NCBI GenBank assembly: GCA_016235155.1
Contig: JACRLW010000069.1
Span: 59,013 to 123,012, forward strand
Length of the DNA stretch: 64,000 nt
Reading direction: 5' to 3'
From: Planctomycetota bacterium
Lineage (GTDB): Bacteria; Planctomycetota; UBA1135; UBA2386
Shown here: positions 17,432-25,782 of the stretch, one piece after another
Position numbering within the stretch: the stretch's first letter is position 1
How the letters are laid out: every line of letters starts with the position of its first letter
Notes under the pieces: model-generated
Seen by the model: only the letters and a program-made list of their open reading frames with translations
Told to the model about the DNA's origin: nothing
Database searches by the model: none
Made by a program: the position numbers and the translations under genes

Positions 17432-19981
17432 TCAGTGCTGGTAGAGGAACTCGGCCGAGTTCAGCAGCGCCCAGGCGACGTCGCTCGCGACCCGCCGCGG
17501 GTTACCGGCGGTCGCGTGCCGGCGGATGGCGTCGCGCTCCGCCGCGGTGGGGAAACGCGACAGGAAGGTCAGGTAGAGCTCGTCGAGCGCGTTCCCGCTG
17601 CGCAGCAGCCGGACGATCGCCGGGCCGCTCTCGAGCTTCTTGCGTACGTGGCTGGAGTTGAGCAGGTGCAGGCACTGTTCCGCGGTCGGGCGGTCGTTGC
17701 GTTCGCTCGCCAGGCCGAGGTCACGTGGCGGTCGGCCGAACAACTCGAGGAACGCGCTGGTCGTGCTGCCGTCGGCGAGCGCGATCGCGCGCGTGCCCGG
17801 CGGGATCACGGTGAACGGCTCGGGGATCGGGCTGCTGTATTCCTCGGACGTCCCGGTGATCTGGCAGATCGCGTCGATCAGCACCTCGGCTTCGAGGCGA
17901 CGGATCGAGTAGTGAGCGAAGTGGACGGCCGCGCCCGCGTCGCGGCTTCGCGGCAGCGGAGAGCGTTGCCAGGTCGCCGACAGCAGGATCTCGCGGAATA
18001 CGCGCTTCTGGTCCCATTGCGCGGCCAGCAATTCAGCGGCGAGGTGTTCGAGCAATCCGGGCACCGCCGCTTCGTTGTCGGCGCGCAAGTCGTCGACTTC
18101 GTGCACCACGCCGCGGCCGAACAGCCAGAACCAGATGCGGTTGCAGAGGCTCCTGGCCAGCCAATGGCTCGGTTCCTGGAGCAGCCAATCGGTGAACGCG
18201 ATGCGCGGATCGGCGCCGGGCTCGACCTTCTGCGTGCTGCCGTCCGGCAGCACGACCCCGGCAGCGCGACCGGACTTGCCCGCGCCGAGCGGTCGCGTCG
18301 GGTCGAAGAACACGATCTCCTCCTTCCACTCGAGCGTGCTCTTGTATGCAACCTGCGCGAAGCAGGACGCGAGCCCGTCCCGGCGTTCCTGTGGCCACGA
18401 CTCGATGCGCGCGCCGAGGAACGTCAGCGCGCTGGCCTTGGCGAGACCGGCCGGTGTGCGGTCGGCCACCGCGCGCAGGAAGTTCGACTCGGGCGCGCGG
18501 AAGTTGCTGCCGGTCGCGAGCAGCAGCGTGCGCACGAACTGGTCGTACGGCATGCCCCGTCGCAGGCTGTCCTCGATCCACCGCTGATAGGCCTGCACGG
18601 CGTTCGGCCAGAGGTTGATCGGGAACTCGGCCTTGACGCGCAGCAGGTCGCACCAGCGCATCGCCTGGAACGCGGCGAACTCGGGCCGGTCGAGAACGGC
18701 ATCGACGAGGCGCGAGCGCTTGTCTGGTTCGTCGTCGGCGAGGAAAGCGCGCGCCTCCGCGGCGGTCGGCAAGGTGCCGAGCACGGCGAGATGAACGCGA
18801 CGAACGAACACTCCGTCGGAGCAGGGTGGGGACGCCTCGAGACCGAGTTGCCGCAGCCGTTCGTCGACCAGCGCGTCGATGCGCGACACCGCCGCGGTCG
18901 GACCGCTGCTCTCGAATGGCGAGCCTTGCGCGCGTGCGGTGAGCGACACCATGAGCAGTGCCACGACCGCGACGAGCGCGCGGACGTGCCGCACGAGGGA
19001 ACCGAACGCGGCGGGACCGAGGGTTTGCGCACCGTCGCTCCACGCGCGATCGGGGTCGGTGTGGACTTCGATGAGCAGTCCGTCGGCGCCCGCCGCCACC
19101 GCCGCGCGCGCGAGCGGCTCCACGAGGTCGCGCTGACCGGCGGCGTGACTCGGGTCGGCGATCACCGGTAGTTGCAGCGTGCGCTGCAGCAACGGGATCG
19201 CGGCGACGTCGAGCGCGAAGCGGACCTCCGGCTCGAACGTGCGCACGCCGCGCTCGCAGAGCATCAGCCGCGGCTCGTCGAAGCCCGCGCAGAGTCGGCC
19301 CAGTTGCACGTACTCGGCCGCCAGGCGCGTCTCCTCGAGCGTCGCCGCCATGCCGCGCTTGAGCAGCACGGGCCGACCGCGTGCATGGCAGCCGGCGCGG
19401 AACAGCAGCGTGCTGTTGTGCATGTTGCGCGATCCGATCTGCAGCACGTCGGCGTATCGGGCGACGAGGTCGAGGTCGCCCGCGTCGAGCACTTCGGTGA
19501 CCACCGGCAGCCCGCAGCGGGCCCCGGCGGCGGCGAGCAGTTCGAGACCCGCTTCGCCGAGGCCGCCGAACGAATAGGGCGAACTGCGCGGTTTGAATGC
19601 CCCGCCGCGCACTGCGTCGGCCCCGTTCTCGGCGGCCAGTGCCGCGATCTCCTCGATCTGGGTCCGGCCCTCGACACTGCATGGGCCGGCGACGATGCAG
19701 AGTCGCCCGGCGCCGGCGATGACCCCGCCGCCCAGGTCGACGCCGAGGCGGGTCGTGCGACCCTGGCCGTTGGACCGTTCGACGACGCTGCGCAGGCCCG
19801 CGAGCCGGCGTACGCGTTCGAGAAGCTCGGGGGTCGGGGTTTCCGCGAGGACGACGGTCAACAGGCCCGGCGGATGCCAGCGCCAGCGCGGGTCGGGACC
19901 GGCGAAGCCGAGCAGTGAAAGGCACTGCTGCACCGACTCCGCCGGCGCGTCATGCAAGAAGCAGACGGCGATCGAGGTCAT
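17432..19981 (-). CDS. In-frame fusion: type I-beta DAHP synthase (AroF) + signal-anchor + DUF1549/DUF1553 protein
   Basis: One uninterrupted frame of 849 codons encodes two normally unrelated proteins. Residues 1-330 are a 3-deoxy-7-phosphoheptulonate synthase, the first enzyme of the shikimate pathway: a ferredoxin-like N-terminal domain (1-85), then GPCSVE (99-104, metal-ligand Cys101), RGGAFKPRSSPYSFGG (125-140), LLKRG (206-210) and IADPSHA (274-280). The enzyme's last helix (about residue 325) runs straight into VRHVRALVAVVALLMVSL, an ideal signal peptide, followed by DUF1549 (SRIDALVDERLRQLGL, LPTAAEARAFL) and DUF1553 (WLARSLCNRIWFWLFGRGVV, SAEFLYQH). A GTG at 18992-18994 (residue 330) could start the second protein alone (520 residues, short for the family). 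The ATG overlaps the chorismatase-like stop (ATGA). Confidence 0.82.
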   Translation of the reverse strand: MTSIAVCFLHDAPAESVQQCLSLLGFAGPDPRWRWHPPGLLTVVLAETPTPELLERVRRLAGLRSVVERSNGQGRTTRLGVDLGGGVIAGAGRLCIVAGPCSVEGRTQIEEIAALAAENGADAVRGGAFKPRSSPYSFGGLGEAGLELLAAAGARCGLPVVTEVLDAGDLDLVARYADVLQIGSRNMHNSTLLFRAGCHARGRPVLLKRGMAATLEETRLAAEYVQLGRLCAGFDEPRLMLCERGVRTFEPEVRFALDVAAIPLLQRTLQLPVIADPSHAAGQRDLVEPLARAAVAAGADGLLIEVHTDPDRAWSDGAQTLGPAAFGSLVRHVRALVAVVALLMVSLTARAQGSPFESSGPTAAVSRIDALVDERLRQLGLEASPPCSDGVFVRRVHLAVLGTLPTAAEARAFLADDEPDKRSRLVDAVLDRPEFAAFQAMRWCDLLRVKAEFPINLWPNAVQAYQRWIEDSLRRGMPYDQFVRTLLLATGSNFRAPESNFLRAVADRTPAGLAKASALTFLGARIESWPQERRDGLASCFAQVAYKSTLEWKEEIVFFDPTRPLGAGKSGRAAGVVLPDGSTQKVEPGADPRIAFTDWLLQEPSHWLARSLCNRIWFWLFGRGVVHEVDDLRADNEAAVPGLLEHLAAELLAAQWDQKRVFREILLSATWQRSPLPRSRDAGAAVHFAHYSIRRLEAEVLIDAICQITGTSEEYSSPIPEPFTVIPPGTRAIALADGSTTSAFLELFGRPPRDLGLASERNDRPTAEQCLHLLNSSHVRKKLESGPAIVRLLRSGNALDELYLTFLSRFPTAAERDAIRRHATAGNPRRVASDVAWALLNSAEFLYQH

Positions 19982-21039
19982 CGACACGCGATCGCCTCCA
20001 TTTCGACGAGCAGCTCCGGCCGGCACACGTCGGCATGCACCGCGACCGTGGGGAAGGCCGGCACGCCGAGCAGGCGGCGCACCTGCTGGCAGGCGGCGTA
20101 CGCACGCTCGTCCTTGCAGAACAGGGTTGCCTGCCGGATGTCGGTGAGCGACATGCCGGCTTGCTCGAGCACGGCGCCGATGTCGAGCAGCGTCTCCGCG
20201 AACTGCGCCGCCGGGTCGTCGGGATGCAGGCTGCGCCCCGCAGGGTCGATGCTCGCCGTGCCGGACACATGCACGGTCACGCCGCCCTCGTGCGTGATCT
20301 GCATCCCGCGCGAGAAGGACGATCCATAAGCGCGCGCCGGGCCCTGGCGCGCGGTGCGGTCGATCGGATCGCAACGCACGCCGTCGAGGAGCAGGACGTC
20401 CATCGTGCACTCGGCATCGCCGGCACGACCCTGGATGCCCGTGCTGGCGGGGAACGCGAAGTCGTAGGCGCGGTAGGCGCCGCTTCGCACGCGATTGAAC
20501 TCGCCGTACCAGTCGAGCAGGCGCGCCAGGTAGATCCGGGTGCGCACCGACTGGCGATAGTCGAAGCCATGCGCACGCGCGGCCGCGGCCGCGGCCGCGA
20601 ACATCTGCTGCGCCTGCACCGTCACCGGGTCGCTGGGTGAACCGGTGACTCCGAACAGGTGCAGCATGCGGAAGGTAGGGCCCTGCCAGAGCCGGCCGCC
20701 CGGCACGGTGCGCACCGCCGGGCCTTGCACGGAGCGCACTCCTTCGACTTGCACGCCGGCAAAGTCGCCACCACCAAGCGGTGAGCCGTCGATGAAGCTG
20801 ACGGGTCCCTCCGTGTCGAGATCGTGCGCGGCGAACTGTCGGCGCCGCGCGTCCAGCAGCCGTTCCCTGACCGGCAGTCCTCCGTAGACACGTTCGGCGA
20901 ACGGTTCGGCGCCGCAGGTCGCGAGTGCCGTCGCTATCGCCGCGAACACGTCGTCCGCCTCGGCCGCCGCGACTGCCGTGCTGGTCACGAAGACCTCTGC
21001 GTACCCGGAACGATCGGCCGTGTGCACTGCGATGTTCAT
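19978..21039 (-). CDS. Chorismatase-like / RidA-superfamily protein
   Basis: The 353-residue protein ends in a RidA-like domain: VHVSGTASIDPAGRSLHPD, a long helix (QFAETLLDIGAVLEQAG), then HADVCRPELLVEMEAIA. This order, together with an upstream half containing TRIYLARLLDWYGEFNRVR and FPASTGIQGR, resembles the FkbO/Hyg5/XanB2 chorismatases, which convert chorismate to hydroxybenzoates or dihydroxycyclohexadiene acids by two fused RidA-type folds. Active-site residues were not verified, so a non-catalytic tandem RidA protein is the alternative. The neighbour supports aromatic metabolism: a DAHP synthase begins at an ATGA overlap with this stop. Translation is probably coupled to a 48-codon leader ORF whose TGA overlaps this gene's ATG. 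Confidence 0.6.
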   Translation of the reverse strand: MNIAVHTADRSGYAEVFVTSTAVAAAEADDVFAAIATALATCGAEPFAERVYGGLPVRERLLDARRRQFAAHDLDTEGPVSFIDGSPLGGGDFAGVQVEGVRSVQGPAVRTVPGGRLWQGPTFRMLHLFGVTGSPSDPVTVQAQQMFAAAAAAARAHGFDYRQSVRTRIYLARLLDWYGEFNRVRSGAYRAYDFAFPASTGIQGRAGDAECTMDVLLLDGVRCDPIDRTARQGPARAYGSSFSRGMQITHEGGVTVHVSGTASIDPAGRSLHPDDPAAQFAETLLDIGAVLEQAGMSLTDIRQATLFCKDERAYAACQQVRRLLGVPAFPTVAVHADVCRPELLVEMEAIACR

Positions 21040-21182
21040 GGCGCGTCGACGTCGTGGCGGCGTGCGAGGGGCACGACTATGCGGCGCGCGCTGCGGCCGA
21101 CACTCCGCACCTGCATCATGTTCGAAGTCGTTGCACCTTCGACGAGGTCGGCGAGAGTGGAGCGGGACACGAGGAGCATCAT
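21036..21182 (-). CDS. 48-residue leader ORF coupled to the chorismatase-like gene
   Basis: Tandem ATG codons at 21177-21182 open a 48-codon frame that ends with a TGA at 21036-21038, sharing four bases (ATGA) with the chorismatase-like start. Its first residues, MMLLVSRSTLADLVEGA, match the start of the serine hydrolase at 10837 (MPPVPRSTLAALVAAL), and the DNA around and upstream is about 80% identical to that gene's 5' region. After some 16 residues the sequence is unrelated and arginine-rich, so the product is unlikely to be a functional enzyme. I read it as a captured translation-initiation region or a leader peptide that feeds ribosomes into the operon. Confidence 0.5.
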   Translation of the reverse strand: MMLLVSRSTLADLVEGATTSNMMQVRSVGRSARRIVVPLARRHDVDAP

Positions 21183-21254
21183 CCGGCGCGCGGTTGTTCG
21201 GTGGCGCGCACGAGATACGGACCACCTTGCGCGCCGACCACCGCAAGTCTCGCA
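21141..21254 (-). repeat. Duplicated 5' region, copy B (upstream of the chorismatase-like operon)
   Basis: Second copy of the block at 10799-10912, same orientation, ungapped and about 80% identical by eye. It carries the tandem ATG of the leader ORF at the position equivalent to the serine hydrolase start codon, plus about 70 bases of presumed promoter and 5' untranslated region. Confidence 0.72.
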
Positions 21255-21603
21255 CAGCGTTGCTCGGGAGAGTCACTGTCGTGCGGCCGGATGGAAGGCT
21301 GCTTCTTGCGCCGTCGCCTTCGCATCGCGTCGGGTCGCACGCATTACCTTGCACGATCGTTCGTGCGAGCAGTCGGCATTCGCATGCATTGCAACAAACT
21401 TCGCTTCGAGGGCGCGCAGGGCGTCGCGCACCACGCGTCGCTCTCGCTCGTGCTCATCGTCCATCCGGAGCCTGGTTCGGCCTCGTCGCGTCCTCACCCG
21501 CGCCGTGGATCGGGAGGCGAACCCTCCCGATCACGATTCGCTCGGAGGCCGTGCCTAGACTCCCTCACGACCTGCGGCCGACCGCCGCGGAGGCCGGACT
21601 CGC
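21183..21603. other. 421-bp divergent intergenic region
   Basis: Between the leader ORF and the DUF4139-like gene. Its left part (to 21254) is the duplicated 5' block; the rest contains two inverted repeats, GCACGA-TCGT-TCGTGC at 21351-21366 and a strong 10-bp hairpin at 21508-21532. Open frames here are short and arginine-rich. No tRNA or conserved gene is recognisable. Promoters for both divergent units should lie here. Confidence 0.6.
21508..21532 (+). promoter_or_regulatory. Perfect 10-bp stem, 5-nt loop hairpin upstream of the DUF4139-like gene
   Basis: GATCGGGAGG (21508-21517), loop CGAAC, then CCTCCCGATC (21523-21532). The stem is perfect and GC-rich and lies 71 bases before the ATG at 21604. 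There is no T-run after it, so a classical Rho-independent terminator is less likely than a 5'-untranslated-region structure, an operator, or an attenuator-like element. Confidence 0.4.
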
Positions 21604-23268
21604 ATGCGAATCCCGAAGTCTGCGGTGGTGTTGTCGTTGACCGCTTGTGTCCTGGCGCAGGAGCCGCCGTCTGCCGGAGGCGCTGTGAAGCTGCCTGTGC
21701 GCGAGGTCACGGTGTTCAAGGACGGTCACGCCTATCTGCTGCGCGAGATGCCGCTCGATCCGAAGGCCGGCGGGCGTGTCGTGCTCGACGAACTACCGAT
21801 ACCCGTGCTCGGCACGTTTTGGCCGTACGCGTCCGGCGGCGCGCGGCTGGTGTCGGCGAAGGCGGGGCGCGAGACCGTCGCCGAGGACCTGCCGGCCGTC
21901 GACCTGCGGCAGCTTGCTCGCGCCAACCTCGGCAAGGACGTCGTGATCGTCGACGTCAACCAGGAGCGCATCGAAGGCAAGTTGCTCGCCATGCCGACCC
22001 GGAGTCGCGACGGCACTGCGGCCGAGGGCGAACTCTTGCTCGTGTCCACATCGAGCGGCACACGCGCGGTACCGATGATGCTGGTGCGCGATCTCGAGGT
22101 GCGCGGGGATCTGCAGACCACCGTGCGCGTCGAACAGCTTCGCGAACGACTGACGCTCGAGGTCCAAGGCGGAGGGGAAGGGGCAAGCGTCGGCGTGATG
22201 TACGTGCAGCGTGGGCTGCGGTGGATCCCGTCCTACCGTCTCGACATCGACGGTGCGGGCAAAGCCAGCGTGCAACTGCAGGCTTCGCTGGTGAACGATC
22301 TCATCGACCTCGACCGGGCGACCGTGCACCTCGTCATCGGCGTGCCCAAGTTCGAGTTCGAAGGACTCGTCGACCCGATCTCGCTCCAACAGGAAGTCGC
22401 TGCGGTGTCCGTGAGGCTGCCCAGCTTCTCCGTCAACTCGAACCTGCTGTCGAACTCGCTGATGACCCAATCCGCCGGCTACGTCGGCGGCGATCAGGGT
22501 GCGCAGGCTCCGGATACCAACGTCGGGAGCGGCGAGTCGAACGAAGACCTGTTCGTGTTCACGTTGCGTGACATCACCCTGAAGAAGGGTGAGCGTCTGG
22601 CCGTGCCGATCTCGACCTTCGAACTCGCCTACCGCGACGTCTACACGCTCGACGTTCCCTTCGCGCCGCCGATGGAGATCCGTCAGGGCCTGCAGAGCGA
22701 CCGCATGCTCGAACTCGCGCGTCAACTCGCGGCGCCGAAGGCGATGCACGTGCTGCGCCTGAAGAACCTGTCGACGGCACCGCTGACGACCGCACCGGCC
22801 CTGGTGCTGAGCAAGGGACGTGCGCTGGCGCAGGGCCGCATGCGCTACACCCCGATCGGCGCCGAGACGGATCTCGAGATCAACACCGCGATCGAGATCC
22901 ACGTCGAAAGCGAAGAGCACGAGACGGGGAGAGTCGCGAACGCCCGTTTCTTCGACAACAACCAGTACGGACACATCGAACTCGCGGGCAAGATCGTGCT
23001 GCACAACCGGAAGCGGAGCGCCGTCGAGATCGAGGTGTCGCGGCGGGTGCTCGGCATCGCCGATGCGGTCGAGCAGGCGGGCTCGATGCAGCAGCTGGAC
23101 CTCGCGAACCTCTGGAGCGGCGAAGTCCGTCCCGGTTGGTGGGCGTGGTGGAGCTGGCCCTACTGGTGGTTCCGTTTCAATGGCTTCGCCGAGTTCCGCT
23201 GGAATGTGAAGCTCGAACCCGGCGCGAGCACGACGCTCGACTCGAGCTGGCACTACTTCTGGCGCTGA
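21604..23268 (+). CDS. Secreted DUF4139-like (mucoidy-inhibitor-type) protein
   Basis: A 554-residue protein with signal peptide (MRIPKSAVVLSLTACVLAQ). The opening VREVTVFKDGHAYLLRE and the middle YVQRGLRWIPSYRLDIDGAG with LVNDLIDLDRATVHLVIG match the beginning and core of DUF4139 proteins, in which W-x-P-x-Y is a hallmark. A glycine/serine-rich insert (residues about 275-310) and an extraordinary tryptophan cluster, GWWAWWSWPYWWFRF (residues about 511-525), are unusual. Length is within the family range. Function unknown; exported and probably surface-associated. Its stop overlaps the convergent kinase gene's stop by 16 bases. Confidence 0.72.
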   Translation: MRIPKSAVVLSLTACVLAQEPPSAGGAVKLPVREVTVFKDGHAYLLREMPLDPKAGGRVVLDELPIPVLGTFWPYASGGARLVSAKAGRETVAEDLPAVDLRQLARANLGKDVVIVDVNQERIEGKLLAMPTRSRDGTAAEGELLLVSTSSGTRAVPMMLVRDLEVRGDLQTTVRVEQLRERLTLEVQGGGEGASVGVMYVQRGLRWIPSYRLDIDGAGKASVQLQASLVNDLIDLDRATVHLVIGVPKFEFEGLVDPISLQQEVAAVSVRLPSFSVNSNLLSNSLMTQSAGYVGGDQGAQAPDTNVGSGESNEDLFVFTLRDITLKKGERLAVPISTFELAYRDVYTLDVPFAPPMEIRQGLQSDRMLELARQLAAPKAMHVLRLKNLSTAPLTTAPALVLSKGRALAQGRMRYTPIGAETDLEINTAIEIHVESEEHETGRVANARFFDNNQYGHIELAGKIVLHNRKRSAVEIEVSRRVLGIADAVEQAGSMQQLDLANLWSGEVRPGWWAWWSWPYWWFRFNGFAEFRWNVKLEPGASTTLDSSWHYFWR

Positions 23269-25748
23269 GGTTCCGGTCGGATCGCCTCCGCTTCCGCCTC
23301 ACGCCCGGTCGCGCGGAGCACGTCGCACAACCGCTTGCGGGCGCCGGCGGCATCCGCGCTCGTCGCGCCGTACTTCGCTTCGAGCACGCGCAAGGCCTCG
23401 CGCAGGAGCGGTTCGGCGGCGGGCCAGTCCTGAGCCGTGACGAGGTAGCCGCCGAGGTTGCAGCGGAAGCGCGCGGTCAGGTGGTGCTCGGCGCCGAGGT
23501 GTTGTTCGGCGTCGGCGACGACGCCGCGCATCGTCTCGATCGCGTCGGCGTTGCGGTCGCTGTCGGCGAGGAGCAGGGCGAGGTTGTTGCGACGGATGAG
23601 GACGTCGGTGTGCGCGGGACCTTGGGTCTTCGTTCCGATCGCGATGGCGCGGCGGAACAGCGTCTCGGCGGTCGTGACGTCGCCGCGCTTCAGCGTGACC
23701 GACGCGAGGTTGCCCAACGTGATCAACGTGTGGGGCGCCTCTTCGCCGAGCACTTCCATGCGCCCTTCGAGACACTCCTTCAGCAACACCTCCGCTTCGT
23801 CGAGTCGCCCGAGCATCTCGAGGTAGTGCGCCTGGTTGTTGAGCCCGCTGAGCGTGTCGACATGACGCGGGCCCATGCGCCGGCGTGTGATCTCGACGTT
23901 CTCGCGCGTGATCGCTTCGGCCTCCGCGTTCCGGCCGAGCTCGCCGAGGTAGAAGGCGAGGTTGCCGCGGCAGCGGATCGTGGCGATGTGTTCGTTGCCG
24001 ACGGATGCCAGCCGCAGGGGCAAGGACTCCTCCAGCAACCGGAGCGCCTCCGCGGGCTTCCCGCGGAAGCCGGCGATCGCGGCGAGCGTCTCCAACGCGA
24101 TGCTCTGCGACTCCGACTCGCGACCCGGCTCGACGGGGAAGTTCATCGTCTCCTTGAACGCAGCCTCGGCGTCGTCGACGCGGTCGAGGGCGAGGAGCAC
24201 GAAGCCGAGGTTCGTGAAGACATGGCTGGTCGCCGGCGTGCGCAGCGCCGGATCGCCGCGCAGCCGCGCAGCTTCGCTCTCGAGGATCGGCAACGCGTCC
24301 TTGCTGCGCCCCGAGGCGTGGAGGATCAACGCCTGGTTGGCGCGCGCGAAGATCGTGCGCGGGTCGTTGTCGCCCCACGCCGCGACTGCGTCGCGCACCG
24401 AAGTCTCGGAGAGCGCGAGCGCGGCAGGCAGGTCACCGAGGTTGCGCAGCAGCTCGACGAGCTTCGTGTAGAAGAAGCCCTTCGCGTCCGGATCGCCGGG
24501 GAAGCGGTGCTCGAGGTCCTTCGCTGCTCCCCGCACGACGTCGACCATCTTCACGTCGCGGCCCTGCGCGCTCGGGTCGACGGCGAGCATCGTGTCCGAG
24601 AAGAACTGCATGGCGGCATGCGCCGCACGCGCCGACTCGGTTGCGGCCTTGGTCTGCGCTTCCGCCTGTCGCCAGAACGTGAGCGAGACGGCGAGTCCCG
24701 CGACCAGCGACACGAGGACCAGCGCACTCGCGACGAACGCGACGCGGTGCCGTCGCGCCGTCATCCGCAGCGAGTACCACGCGCTGTCGCGTCGCGCTTC
24801 GACCGCTTCGCCGGCGAGGAAGAGCCGCAGGTCGCGCGCGAGGTCGCCCGCGGATTGATAGCGCCGGTCGGGGTCCTTCTGCAGACAGCGCAGCACGATC
24901 GTCTCGAGATCGGCGGGGATGCCGACGAACTTGCGCGGCGCGATCGGCGCCACGTGGACGATCGTGTTCAGCGTCGTGCGCAGGTCGGACTCGACGTCGT
25001 AGGGGAAACGTCCGGTGAGGAGCTGATAGAGGACGACGCCGAGCGCATAGACGTCGCTGCGCACGTCGACGTCGTCGTTGTGTCCGAGCGCCTGCTCGGG
25101 GCTCGCCCAGGGCAGCGAGCCGAGGAACGCCGCGCCCGTGCCCGAACCCGTGAGCGTGAGCGCGCCGGGTCCGCCGTCGAGGTTCTTCGCGAGGCCGAAG
25201 TCGAGGACCTTGGGACGTCCGTCGCGATCGACGCGCACGTTGCTCGGCTTGAGGTCGCGATGCACGACGCCGCGGCGATGTGCATAGGCAACGCCGTCGC
25301 AGACCTGGGCGACGAGTTCGACGAGCGCATCCAGCGGCGGCCGTGCGAGGCGAGCCGCCTGCGCCGCGACGACCTGCGGCGCGTGGTCGATCGTCGGACC
25401 GTCGATGAGTTCCATCACGAGGAAGGGGCGGCCGTCGGGCGTCGTCCCGCTGTCGAACAGCGCGACCACGTTCGGATGCGCGAGCGACGCCGCGAGATCG
25501 ACTTCGCGCTCGAAGCGGCGCACGCCGCGCACCCCGTCGGCCGGTCCTTCGCGCAGCACCTTGAGCGCCACGACCCGCTTGGTGCCGAGCTGCATCGCCG
25601 AGTAGACGACACCCTGTCCGCCGCGCGCGATCTCGCGCAGTTCGCCGTAGCCGGTGATCGACGGCGCGCCGGACGGCGTGCCGAGCGCCGTTTTCACTTC
25701 GCTCTCGAGCAGAGCGTCGTCGTCGAACCAGGACGTGGTCTCCGTCAT
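23253..25748 (-). CDS. Membrane Ser/Thr protein kinase with C-terminal TPR sensor/scaffold domain
   Basis: 831 residues. The cytoplasmic N-terminal kinase domain shows a glycine loop (GGQGVVYSA, 43-51), the ATP-binding Lys63 in VALKVL, HRDLKPSN (163-170, catalytic Asp165), DFG (183-185) and a WASPEQALG activation-segment motif. One transmembrane helix lies at about 336-357. The C-terminal 450 residues are helical repeats of about 42 residues of TPR type (ALAHPNALILHASG-like and GNLAFYLGELGRNAEAEAIT units). Kinases with this plan are common in planctomycetes and often control or are controlled by an adjacent ECF sigma factor, whose gene lies 34 bases upstream on the same strand. The TPR part, if exported, would sense or bind an extracytoplasmic protein. 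Confidence 0.9.
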   Translation of the reverse strand: MTETTSWFDDDALLESEVKTALGTPSGAPSITGYGELREIARGGQGVVYSAMQLGTKRVVALKVLREGPADGVRGVRRFEREVDLAASLAHPNVVALFDSGTTPDGRPFLVMELIDGPTIDHAPQVVAAQAARLARPPLDALVELVAQVCDGVAYAHRRGVVHRDLKPSNVRVDRDGRPKVLDFGLAKNLDGGPGALTLTGSGTGAAFLGSLPWASPEQALGHNDDVDVRSDVYALGVVLYQLLTGRFPYDVESDLRTTLNTIVHVAPIAPRKFVGIPADLETIVLRCLQKDPDRRYQSAGDLARDLRLFLAGEAVEARRDSAWYSLRMTARRHRVAFVASALVLVSLVAGLAVSLTFWRQAEAQTKAATESARAAHAAMQFFSDTMLAVDPSAQGRDVKMVDVVRGAAKDLEHRFPGDPDAKGFFYTKLVELLRNLGDLPAALALSETSVRDAVAAWGDNDPRTIFARANQALILHASGRSKDALPILESEAARLRGDPALRTPATSHVFTNLGFVLLALDRVDDAEAAFKETMNFPVEPGRESESQSIALETLAAIAGFRGKPAEALRLLEESLPLRLASVGNEHIATIRCRGNLAFYLGELGRNAEAEAITRENVEITRRRMGPRHVDTLSGLNNQAHYLEMLGRLDEAEVLLKECLEGRMEVLGEEAPHTLITLGNLASVTLKRGDVTTAETLFRRAIAIGTKTQGPAHTDVLIRRNNLALLLADSDRNADAIETMRGVVADAEQHLGAEHHLTARFRCNLGGYLVTAQDWPAAEPLLREALRVLEAKYGATSADAAGARKRLCDVLRATGREAEAEAIRPEPQRQK

Positions 25749-25782
25749 CGGGGATGGCCTCGCTCGTGCGGTCGGCGCGTGC

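Noticed and set aside
15701..19171. Long open frame (over 1100 codons) antisense to the PPC, DUF1501 and fusion genes
   Set aside because: No conserved motif and biased composition; the sense genes carry clear family signatures.
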